Origin: Candidatus Skiveiella danica
Lineage (GTDB): Bacteria; Pseudomonadota; Gammaproteobacteria; Burkholderiales; Burkholderiaceae_C
Direction of reading: 5' to 3'
Length of the DNA stretch: 64,000 bases
Assembly: GCA_016721925.1 (NCBI GenBank)
Contig: JADKHE010000006.1
Coordinates: forward strand, 17,501-81,500
Shown piece by piece: positions 52,787 to 62,249 of this stretch (its first letter is position 1; each line of letters begins with the position of its first letter). The notes below the pieces were generated by a model. The model searched no databases and had not been told where the DNA came from. It saw nothing but the letters and a program-made list of their open reading frames with translations. A program made the position numbers and the translations under genes.

Positions 52787-53287
52787 ATGAAATACGCCAA
52801 GACAGAAGCCGGTCAGCTGGCCCTGAAGGAGCGCTCGCCCCAGCTGACCTCTCGTCAACGGTCGGCCATGATCCTGTTCGACGGCAAGAAGACGGTGGAT
52901 CAGGTGTTGGCGGCAACGGCCGGGCTCGGCATCGTGGCCACCGACATCGACCATCTGCTGGCCCTTGGCTTTCTGGCTCCCGCTGAAGGTGCGGCACCCG
53001 CTCCGACCGCGCCACTTGCTGCACAGCCGCCGTCGGCCAGTGCCGTCCCTAGCGCGGCTGCCGCACCCGGTGCCGCGCTGCCAGCCGCGAACAAGTCGGA
53101 GCTGTTCAGTCAGGCCTGGCCGGTGGCCACCCGATTGACCGCAACGCTGGGTCTGCGGGGATTCCGCCTCAATGTGGCGGTGGAGCGTTGCATGGACTAC
53201 GACGAGCTTCTGGCGCTGTTGCCGAAGATCACCGACGCGCTGGGTCCGGAAAAGACCCGCGAGTTGCGCGAAGCGCTGCGGGTCTGA
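52787..53287 (+). CDS. Conserved hypothetical protein with winged-helix-like N-domain
   Basis: A 166-residue soluble protein. The N-domain (about 1-70, MKYAKTEAGQLALKERSPQL, then TSRQRSAMILFDGKKTVDQV) looks like a winged helix. An Ala/Pro-rich linker (72-110) follows, and a helical C-domain (118-166) contains LGLRGFRLNVAVERCMDYDELLALLPKI (in parts). I have seen similar proteins in Burkholderiales but know no function. Start ATG 52787 is weakly supported by a ribosome site. It follows the small membrane gene by 45 bases. Confidence 0.8.
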   Translation: MKYAKTEAGQLALKERSPQLTSRQRSAMILFDGKKTVDQVLAATAGLGIVATDIDHLLALGFLAPAEGAAPAPTAPLAAQPPSASAVPSAAAAPGAALPAANKSELFSQAWPVATRLTATLGLRGFRLNVAVERCMDYDELLALLPKITDALGPEKTRELREALRV

Positions 53288-53299
53288 GCATCACGACGA

Positions 53300-54412
53300 T
53301 CAACGCTTGAATTTTCCGTCATTGCCGATGATCGACAGGTCGGCAAAGTCCAGCCCGGTGTGGTCGTCCGGGCTGTAGCTGATTTCCAGCCCCCCCAGAT
53401 CGAATTTTTGCAGACTCTCCAGCGCAGCCAGCAGCTTCTGCCGCGTCGGGTTCGGTGACGCTCTTCGAAGCGCTTCGATCAACACCTTGGCCGCGGCATA
53501 GCCCTCCAGGATCGCCGGGGAAATCTCATTTAGTCCCTTGGCCTTGGCCAGTTCCAGGGCTTCTTTCACGATGCCGTAGGAGAACGACTTCTCATAAGGA
53601 AACACCTGGGTGACGATGACGCCCCGGCTGGCGTCACCCAAAGCCTTGATGAAGCCGGCGGACGCGTTGTTCGAGAGCGTGACCACCTGCGCCGCGGATC
53701 CTGCCGCACGCAGCGCCTTGATGCCGTCGGCCACCGCCGTTCCCGAACCGAACCAGAGGATGGCCTGCGGCGTCGTCTTGGCCAGCGCGGGGACGATTGC
53801 CGGGTAATCGGGCTTGTTGCGGTCGGCCTTGACCACCGCCACGGGCTTGAGGTTCGCCTTGGCAAAGCCCTTGTTGGCGCCCTCCAGCGCATCGGTCCCG
53901 AACGAGTCGTCCACGTGCACCACCGCAATCCGGTCGATGCCCAGAGTGTGCAGGTGGGCCACCGCCTTGGCGGCCTCGCGCTGGTAGCTGGACCGGACGT
54001 TGAAGATGTACCGGTTCACCGGGCTGTGCAGCAGCATTGCGCCGGTGGACGGTGCCACCAGGGCCACACCGTGCTTTTCCAGCAGCGGCATGATGGCCTC
54101 GGTGTGCGGCGTTCCGCGGTTGAGGAACAACGCCACCACGTTCTTCTCGGTAATCAGGGTGTTGGCGTTGGCCGCGGCGATCTTGGGGTCGAACTTGTCG
54201 TCGAGGGTGACCAGTTCGATCTTCTCACCGCGAATCCCGCCTTTGGCATTGACGCTGTCGATGTACAGCTTTGCCCCGTCCACGGCCTCCTTGACGGTGG
54301 CCGCCACCGGACCGGTGAGGCCGACGGTCTGGCCGATCAGGATCTGGGCGCGGGCCGTGCCTGCCGTCCAGGTGACAGCGGCGGCCAAAAGACAGGTGTG
54401 GAACCATTTCAT
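53300..54412 (-). CDS. Periplasmic branched-chain amino acid-type ABC substrate-binding protein
   Basis: A 370-residue type I periplasmic-binding protein with signal peptide MKWFHTCLLAAAVTWTAGTARA (cut after ARA). The mature part starts QILIGQTVGLTGPVAATVKE, and the fold is the LivK/Peripla_BP_6 type (NVRSSYQREAAKAVAHLHTLGI and HVDDSFGTDALEG). The ribosome site AAGGAGA precedes ATG 54412. No permease or ATPase gene is adjacent, so it is an orphan receptor for a system elsewhere. The ligand is unknown. Confidence 0.93.
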   Translation of the reverse strand: MKWFHTCLLAAAVTWTAGTARAQILIGQTVGLTGPVAATVKEAVDGAKLYIDSVNAKGGIRGEKIELVTLDDKFDPKIAAANANTLITEKNVVALFLNRGTPHTEAIMPLLEKHGVALVAPSTGAMLLHSPVNRYIFNVRSSYQREAAKAVAHLHTLGIDRIAVVHVDDSFGTDALEGANKGFAKANLKPVAVVKADRNKPDYPAIVPALAKTTPQAILWFGSGTAVADGIKALRAAGSAAQVVTLSNNASAGFIKALGDASRGVIVTQVFPYEKSFSYGIVKEALELAKAKGLNEISPAILEGYAAAKVLIEALRRASPNPTRQKLLAALESLQKFDLGGLEISYSPDDHTGLDFADLSIIGNDGKFKR

Positions 54413-54570
54413 ATCGGAGATCTCCTTGGGTGCGCCAGTGTAGAAACGGATCGCTGCCCCCGGTATTCGTAGTTCTACGTTCGTGCGCCGGCGTCGGGAT
54501 GCCCCCTTGGCGCACACAAATCGCCGCCGTGCCTAGAATCTTTGGCCTGCTTCCAGAAAGACCCCCCCGC

Positions 54571-57500
54571 ATGACCCAGGGATTGATCCGCATTCGCGGC
54601 GCGCGCCAGCACAACCTCAAGAACCTTGACCTCGACATTCGCACCGGCGAACTGACGGTGGTCACGGGTCCCAGTGGTTCGGGCAAATCGAGCCTGGTCT
54701 TCGACACGCTATATGCAGAAGGGCAGCGCCGCTACGTCGAAACCTTCTCGGCCTATGCGCGGCAGTTCCTGGACCGCATGGACAAGCCCGCCGTCGACAA
54801 GGTCGAAGGCGTGCCGCCGGCCATCGCCATCGACCAGACCAACCCGGTGCGCAGCTCGCGCTCCACCGTGGGCACGATGACCGAGCTGAACGACCACCTG
54901 AAGCTGTTGTTTGCGCGCTCGGGCCAGCTGTTCGACCGGCAGACCGCGCAGCCGGTGAGGCACGACACGCCTGAGACGATCTACGCCGAATTGCTGCGGC
55001 GCAGCGCCGAACGCGACGAGCCGCGGCTGGTGTTGACCTTTCCGGTGGAACTACCACGCGCAGCGGGGAGCGTGGGGGTGGTCAAGGTGCTGGACGTGGT
55101 TGCCGACCGCTTCCGGATCGGGCAGGTGGAAAAAGCCCGTGTGGTCGAGGCGATCGAGGTGGCGCTCAAGCGCGGCGCGGGTCGACTGAACGTCTACGTG
55201 ATGCCCGCCGGCACGGAATCGTCGGATTCCGAGCTGTGGCGCTTCTCGTCGGGACTGCACTGCCCCGACAGCGACCTGCGCTACACCGATCCGATCCCTT
55301 CGGCCTTTTCGTTCAACTCGGCCGTCGGTGCCTGCGAGGCCTGCCGGGGCTTCGGCCGCGTGATCGGCGTGGACTACGGCCTGGTGATTCCCAACGACAA
55401 GCTCACCCTGCGTGCCGGCGCGATCAAGCCGATGCAGACCCCCGCCTGGAAGGAATGCCAGGACGACCTGATGCGCCATGCCGAGACCGCCGGCATTCCG
55501 CGCGACACCCCCTGGAACAAGCTCACGCCCGAGCAGCAGCACTGGGTCATCAACGGCTCGCCGAACTGGAACGGCAAGTGGAACCAGCACTGGTACGGCG
55601 TCAAGCGCTTCTTCGAATACCTGGAGACCAAGTCCTACAAGATGCACATCCGGGTGCTGCTGTCCAAGTACCGCAGCTACACGCCCTGCGGCACCTGCGG
55701 CGGCGCGCGCCTGAAGACCGAGAGCCTGCTCTGGCGCATCGGTTCGAAGGCCGATGCCGACGCGGTGATGGAGCCACCAAAGCGCTTCATGCCTGAAGGG
55801 GTTGCCTGGACCCGCGCCCAGCTGGAGGCCCTTCCGGGCCTGTGCCTGCACGACCTGATGCTGCTGCCGCTGGACCGCCTGCGCCGCTTCTTCGAGTCGA
55901 TGACCCAGGTGCCCAACGTCGTGGCCAACGAGGGAGAAACGCAAGCGCTGAAGCTGCTGTTCGAAGAGATCACCACCCGGCTGAAGTACCTGTGCGACGT
56001 CGGCATCGGCTACCTCACGCTGGACCGCCAGAGCCGCACGCTGAGCGGCGGCGAGGTGCAGCGCATCAACCTGACCACGGCGCTGGGCACCTCGCTGGTG
56101 AACACGTTGTTCGTGCTGGACGAGCCCAGCATCGGCCTGCATCCGCGCGACATGCACCGCATCATCAAGGCCATGCAGCGCCTGCGCGATGCCGGCAACA
56201 CGCTGGTGGTGGTGGAGCACGACCCGGCCGTGATGCTGGCGGCCGACCGCATGATCGACATGGGCCCTGGCCCGGGCGAGCGCGGCGGGCAGATCGTGTT
56301 CGACGGCACGACCGAGGCGCTGCGCAGCGCCGACACGCTGACCGGCGCCTACCTGGGGCGCGCAAACAGGTCGGCATGGGCTTCAAGCGCATGGTGACCG
56401 ACCACACGCCGCGTCTCATCCTTGAGGGCGCGCGCGAGCACAACCTGCGGAACGTGACCGTCGAAATCCCGCTGCAGCGCCTGGTCTGCGTCACGGGTGT
56501 CAGCGGCTCCGGCAAGTCCAGTTTGATCCAGGACGTGCTGGCCCCGGCACTGATGCGGCACTTCGGCAAGGCCACGGAAACCCCCGGGGCACACGACCGG
56601 CTGCTGGGCGCGGACCACCTGTCGGAGGCGGTGTTCGTGGACCAGTCACCGATCGGCAAGACCGCGCGCTCGAACCCGGTGAGCTACGTCGGCGCCTGGG
56701 ATGCCGTCCGTGAGATCTTTGCCACCGCGCCGCTGTCACGCCAGCGCGGCTACACCGCGAGCAAGTTCAGCTTCAACAGCGGCGACGGGCGCTGCCCGAC
56801 CTGCGGCGGCTCGGGCTTCGAACATGTGGAGATGCAGTTTCTCAGCGACGTCTACCTGCGCTGCCCGGACTGCGACGGCAAACGCTACCGGCCCGAAATC
56901 CTGGAGATCACTGTCGAACGCCAGCCGCTGGGCGCGGTGCATCCGCGCGTGATGAACGTGGCCGACGTGCTGGACCTGACCGTCAGCGAGGCCGCAGCGG
57001 TGTTCGCCAACGACCGCGAGGTGATCCGCGCGCTACAGCCGATCGTCGACGTCGGCCTGGAATACGTCAAGCTGGGCCAGCCGGTGCCGACGTTGTCGGG
57101 CGGCGAGGCGCAGCGCCTGAAGCTGGCCGGCTTTCTGGCGGAGGCGGCAAAGAGCGCCAGTGCCAGCCGCCAGCCCACGGCGCGCAAAGGCACGCTGTTC
57201 CTGTTTGACGAGCCCACCACCGGGCTGCACTTCGACGACATCGCCAAGCTGATGCGCGCCTTGCGCAAGCTGCTGGATGCCGGGCATTCGCTGGTGGTGA
57301 TCGAGCACAACCTCGACGTGATCCGCGCCAGCGACTGGCTGATCGACCTCGGCCCCGAAGGCGGCGACGCCGGCGGCCTGATCGTCGCCCAGGGCACGCC
57401 CGAGGAGGTGCGCCTGCACGCCACTTCTCACACGGGCCAGGCCCTGCGCGAGTACGACCGGGCGCTTGGCATGGGCAGCCACCGCGCGGAAGAAGGCGTG

Positions 57501-60299
57501 CCGCTGCAACTGATCGCCCGCGCGCGCCGCCAGGCGACGGGGGCCGACAACGCCATCCAGATCATCAATGCCCGCGAGCACAACCTCAAGTCGCTGAGCG
57601 TCAACATCCCGCGCGGCCAGTTCAGCGTCGTCACGGGCGTCAGCGGCTCGGGCAAGTCCACGCTGGCCTTCGACATCCTGTTCAACGAAGGCCAGCGCCG
57701 CTATCTGGAGAGCCTGAACGCCTACGCGCGCAGCATCGTGCAGCCGGCCGGCCGGCCCGAGGTGGACGCCGTCTACGGCATCCCGCCCACGGTGGCGATC
57801 GAGCAGCGCCTGTCGCGCGGCGGGCGCAAGAGCACGGTGGGCACCACCACCGAGGTCTGGCATTTCCTGCGCTTGCTGTATGTGAAGCTCGGCGTGCAGC
57901 ATTGCATCCATGACGGCGCGGCGGTGCAGCCGCAGACGCCGGAGCGCATCGCCGCGCAGCTGATGACGCAGTTTCGCGGGCAGCACATCGGCCTGCTGGC
58001 GCCGCTGGTCATGAACCGCAAGGGCGTCTACACGGAGCTGGCCGATTGGGCCCGCCCGCGCGGCTACACCCACCTGCGCGTGGACGGCCACTTCCTGCCG
58101 ACCACCGGCTTCCCGCGCATCGACCGCTTCAAGGAACACACCATCGAGCTGCCGGTCTTGAGCCTGGACATCAAGCCCGAGAACGAGACCTTGCTGCGCG
58201 ATGCGCTGGCGCGCGCCCTGGAGCACGGCAAGGGCGTGGTCCATGTGCTGAGCGACCTGCACGGCCTGCGCGAGGCCATGCATGCAGGCTCGCCTACGGC
58301 AGGCATTGGCAAGCTGCTGGCCTTTTCCACGCTGCGCGCCTGCCCGGTGTGCAGCACGAGCTACGCGGAGCTCGACCCGCGCCTGTTCTCCTACAACAGC
58401 AAGCACGGCTGGTGCCCGGACTGCGTGGGCACCGGCGTGAAGCTGACGAAAGAGCAGCGCAAGGTGTTCGACGACTCGGTGCGCGACGACGACAACAAAG
58501 GCCGCGAGCAGACCTTTGCCGAGCCCGAAGCCGAAGACGTCACCGACACCGTGTGCCCGACCTGCCAGGGCACACGGCTGAACGCGACGGCGCGCGCCGT
58601 GCGGTTCGGCGACGGGTGCTGCCCGGTGCTGCCGGCAAGGGCATCACCGACCTGGCGCGCCTGGCCGTCACGGACATCCGCCAATGGGTGGACACACTGG
58701 CCCTGACTGGCCGCGACCGCGAGATCGCCCGCGACCTGGTGCCCGAGATCAAAAGCCGCCTGGAATTCCTCGAAGAAGTCGGCCTGGGCTACCTCACGCT
58801 GGACCGCGGCGCGCCCACGCTCAGCGGCGGCGAGGCCCAGCGCATCCGCCTGGCGGCGCAGCTCGGCAGCAACCTGCAAGGCGTGTGCTACGTGCTCGAC
58901 GAGCCCACCATCGGCCTGCACGCGCGCGACAACCGGATCCTGTTGAACGCGCTGAAGACCCTCAGCGACAAGGGCAACACGCTGGTGGTGGTGGAGCACG
59001 ACGAAGACACCATCCGCCGTGCCGACCACATCATCGACATCGGCCCCAGCGCCGGCAAGCGCGGCGGGCGGCTGGTCGCCGAGGGCACCGTGAAAGACAT
59101 CACCGGCGCCAGCGATTCCCAGACCGGGCGCTACCTGCTGCACGCCATGAAGCACCCGCTGCAGGCACGCCGGCCGGTGACGGAGATGCCCCGGGGAGGG
59201 AAAAAAAAAAAAACCCGCGGGGGAGGCCAGGACGCCACGCTGGCTGGCCCTGCACGGGGCCAACCTCCACAACCTGCAAAACGTCAGCGCGGCCGTGCCG
59301 CTCCAGCGCCTGGTTGCCGTCACCGGCGTGTCCGGCTCCGGCAAATCCACGCTGGCGCGCGACGTGCTGCTCGCCAGCGTCCAGGCGCTGGTGACGCAGC
59401 GCGCCACCCGGGCCGGCCGCGACGCCATGGCCGCCGGGCAGTTTCCCGCGCTCACCGGCTGCACCGGCCTGACGGGATTCGAGACCATCGACCGCGTGCT
59501 GGAAGTCGATCAGACGCCCATCGGCAAAACGCCGCGCAGCTGCCCCGCCACCTACATCGGCTTCTGGGACACCATCCGCAAGCTGTTCGCCGAGACGCTG
59601 GAGGCCAAGGCGCGCGGCTATGGGCCCGGGCGCTTCAGCTTCAACACCGGCGAGGGCCGCTGCCCCGGCTGCGAAGGCCAGGGCATCCGTACCATCGCCA
59701 TGAGCTTTCTGCCCGATGTGAAGGTGCTGTGCGAGACCTGCCACGGCGCCCGCTTCAACCCCGAGACGCTGGCCGTCACCTGGCGCGGCAAGAGCATCGG
59801 CGACATCCTGCAGATGGAGGTGGACGAGGCGGTGGACTTCTTCGCCTCCATGCCCGCCATCAGCCACCCGCTGCAGCTGCTGAAAGACGTGGGCCTGGGC
59901 TACCTGACGCTGGGCCAGCCCTCGCCGACGCTCTCGGGCGGCGAGGCGCAGCGCATCAAGCTCGTCACCGAACTGTCCAAGGTGCGCGACGACGTGACGC
60001 GGCGCGGCCAGAAGGCGCCGCACACCCTCTACGTGCTGGACGAGCCCACGGTGGGCCTGCACATGGCCGACGTCGACAAGCTCATCCGCGTGCTGCACCG
60101 CCTGGTCGACGGCGGCCACAGCGTGGTGGTGATCGAGCACGACCTGGATGTCATCGCCGAGGCCGACTGGATCATCGACCTCGGCCCCGAAGGCGGCCAG
60201 GCCGGCGGGCGCATCGTCGCGGCTGCCACGCCCGAGGACGTCGTGCGCGCGGGCACGCACACCGGGGTGGCGCTGGCGCCGGTGTTGGCGCGGCGGTGA
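54571..60299 (+). pseudogene. uvrA: Giant tandem-fused UvrA-type protein, four ABC modules, three frameshifts
   Basis: A UvrA-like excinuclease ATPase about twice the usual 940 residues. Four P-loops are visible (GPSGSGKSS near 54667, GVSGSGKSS near 56495, GVSGSGKST near 57640, GVSGSGKST near 59327), each with LSGGE signature (SGGEVQR in the first, SGGEAQR in the others) and zinc-type Cys clusters (CEACRGFG, CGTCGG, CPTCGGSG, CPDCVG, CPGCEG). Single-base breaks lie at 56355-56358 (G4, one G short), 58614-58616 (G3, one short) and 59201-59213 (A13, one extra). Corrected it is 5730 bases, 1909 residues. Such double UvrAs are known in Burkholderiales. It may be a damage or drug-resistance paralogue of UvrA; its role is not proved. 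Confidence 0.88.
59201..59213 (+). repeat. A13 homopolymer in a GC-rich linker of the UvrA fusion
   Basis: Thirteen A follow GGGGAGGG and precede CCCGCGGGGG, between the third and fourth ATPase modules. With twelve A the frame continues GGKKKKPAGEARTPRWLALHG into the last module. Confidence 0.95.
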
Positions 60300-60302
60300 T
60301 CG

Positions 60303-60363
60303 CTATGATAGTTATAGCTAATTGAGACCGTTCGACGCTGGGATTTGCCTGTTTTTGATCAAG
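60303..60363 (+). repeat. Dispersed GATAGC-type intergenic repeat, copy 7
   Basis: ATGATAGTTATAGC, then CGTTCGACGCTGGGATTTGCC, a T5 run and GATCAAGAT follow the UvrA-type stop by 3 bases. It aligns with the other copies. Confidence 0.65.
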
Positions 60364-60472
60364 ATCCGGGGCTGGAACCTGGGTGACAGTGTGTCAGGGC
60401 TTTCCAGATGGCTTTCGGGGCCGGGTTCCGGTTGAATGGGGTACACGACAGCCATTCGATCAGGAGAACCCC

Positions 60473-61435
60473 ATGAAACGCCGCCATATTGTCCAACTCG
60501 CCGCCGCCACGCTGGTCGGACCCGCCCTCACGGCCCGCGCGCAGGCCTTCCCGGCCAAGCCGATCAAGCTGATCATTGCCTTTCCCGCCGGTGGGCCGAC
60601 CGACATCACCATGCGTTCGCTGGCCGACAACGCCAGCAAGATCCTGGGTCAGCCGGTGATCGTGGAGAACAAGCCTGGCGCCGGCGGCACACTGCCGGCG
60701 CAGGCCCTGCAGTCCGCCCCGGCGGACGGCTACACCGTCGCCCAGATACCACTGGGCGTGTTCCGCCTGCCCTACACCACCAAGATCAACTGGGACCCGG
60801 TGAAGGACATCACCTATGTGCTCAATGTCACCGGCTACGCCTTCGGCCTCGTCGTGCCCGCCGATTCGCAACTCAAGACTTGGACGCATTTCGTCGCCTG
60901 GGCCAAGGCCAACCCGGGCAAGCTGACTTACGGCTCCACAGGCACCATGACCAGCCCGCACTTGACCATGGAGCTGATCGCGCAGAAGCTGAACCTGGAA
61001 TTGCTGCATGTGCCCTACAAGGGCAGCGCCGACCTGATGCAGTCCATCCTGGGCGGCAACATCATGGCCGCGGCCGATTCCACCGGCTTCGCGCCGCAGG
61101 TGGAGGCTGGCAAGCTGCGCGTGCTGAACACCTGGGGCGCCGAGCGCCTGGCCAAGTTCCCCGACGCGCCCACGCTCAAGGAGCTGGGCCTGGACCTGGT
61201 GCAGAACTCGCCGTTCGGCATTGGCGCCCCCAAGGGCACACCGCCGGCCGTCGTGAAACGCCTGCATGATGCCTTCAAGCAGGCCATGGAGCAGGAAAGC
61301 TACATCACCGCACTCAAGCGCTATGACATGGTGCCCATGTACATGAGCAGCGCGCAGTACCAGAAGTTCGCGCAGGAGACGTTTGTGAAGGAAAAGGCGC
61401 TGGTCGAGAAGCTCGGGCTGGCCAAGCCGCAGTAG
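60473..61435 (+). CDS. Bug-family (TctC) periplasmic solute-binding protein
   Basis: A 320-residue tripartite tricarboxylate-type receptor. The signal peptide MKRRHIVQLAAATLVGPALTARA has a twin Arg near the start and cuts after ARA. The mature sequence has AFPAKPIKLIIAFPAGGPTDITMR (in parts), the Bug loop VENKPGAGGT and VPYKGSADLMQSILGG. ATG 60473 has CAGGAGAACC upstream. Bug receptors are very numerous in betaproteobacteria and bind carboxylates or small amides; the TctA/TctB membrane partners are not adjacent. Ligand unknown. Confidence 0.94.
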   Translation: MKRRHIVQLAAATLVGPALTARAQAFPAKPIKLIIAFPAGGPTDITMRSLADNASKILGQPVIVENKPGAGGTLPAQALQSAPADGYTVAQIPLGVFRLPYTTKINWDPVKDITYVLNVTGYAFGLVVPADSQLKTWTHFVAWAKANPGKLTYGSTGTMTSPHLTMELIAQKLNLELLHVPYKGSADLMQSILGGNIMAAADSTGFAPQVEAGKLRVLNTWGAERLAKFPDAPTLKELGLDLVQNSPFGIGAPKGTPPAVVKRLHDAFKQAMEQESYITALKRYDMVPMYMSSAQYQKFAQETFVKEKALVEKLGLAKPQ

Positions 61436-61440
61436 TCGAG

Positions 61441-62241
61441 TCAGCGCTGGCGAGCGGTCAGCAAGGCTTGCGCCACCTCGGCAAATCCGGCGCCGCCGCG
61501 CGACGGCGCGACGTAGCTGGGGAAATGAAGCATCCGGCCTGCAAACGCCGCCACATTGGCGACGCCGGCCGCATGCGGCAGGTAGGCAAACATCGGGGCG
61601 TCATTCGGCGAATCCCCGACGAACATGCACTTTTCTCGCTCCCGCGACAGCTCCAGGCCGTAACGCTCGCGCATGAGCAGATGCGCCATGCTGAGCTTGT
61701 CGTACTGGCCGAACCAGCCGTTGACGTGGATGGAACTGACCTTCGCTGTCATGCCGGCCGCTTCCATCAGAGCGACGATCCGATCCACGTCGGCATCCGC
61801 AAGGGCGGGGACGTCTTCACAGAAATCGATGGCCAGGTCGTACAGGCGGCAGAACTGGTCAGACGCCACGGCACAGCCAGGCACCTCGCGCAGGATGGTG
61901 TCGCGCACGGCCGCGAGCCGTTCGGTATTGGTCTGGCGGGCCACCGTGTCCAGCAGATGGCGGCACTGGAGCTTGCGTTCGACCGGATCGTGCCAGTAGT
62001 AGAAGGCGCCGTTTTCCCCGATGACCGCGTCAACCGGCCACATGCGGGCGATGTGGTCGCACCACCCCGCTGGGCGCCCCGTGATGAGGATGACGCGCAG
62101 GCCGGCGCGGCGCAAGGTGTCCAGCGCCACGTAGGCTTGTGGCACGAGCTGGCCATCGGTGGTCAGCGTGTCGTCGATGTCGCTGAACACCGTGTGCATG
62201 CCGGCAGCCACGGTGCGGGGGAGTTCGTTCAACGCACGCAT
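61441..62241 (-). CDS. HAD-IIB hydrolase (sucrose/sugar phosphate phosphatase-like)
   Basis: A 266-residue HAD with motif I FSDIDDTLTTDGQL (Asp-x-Asp type), VILITGRPAGWCDHI (motif II) and KCMFVGDSPNDAPMF (motif IV), and a type IIB cap (about 95-185). ATG 62241 (MRALNELPRT) is used; it begins 8 bases after the prfC stop, so it is cotranscribed with prfC. The frame upstream of that ATG lies in prfC and is not used. Substrate is a sugar phosphate by family, not identified. Confidence 0.88.
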   Translation of the reverse strand: MRALNELPRTVAAGMHTVFSDIDDTLTTDGQLVPQAYVALDTLRRAGLRVILITGRPAGWCDHIARMWPVDAVIGENGAFYYWHDPVERKLQCRHLLDTVARQTNTERLAAVRDTILREVPGCAVASDQFCRLYDLAIDFCEDVPALADADVDRIVALMEAAGMTAKVSSIHVNGWFGQYDKLSMAHLLMRERYGLELSREREKCMFVGDSPNDAPMFAYLPHAAGVANVAAFAGRMLHFPSYVAPSRGGAGFAEVAQALLTARQR

Positions 62242-62249
62242 GGTGTGGC

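Noticed and set aside
11641..60363. The GATAGC repeats as a CRISPR array
   Set aside because: Copies are far apart, in both orientations and diverged, with no regular spacers and no cas genes.
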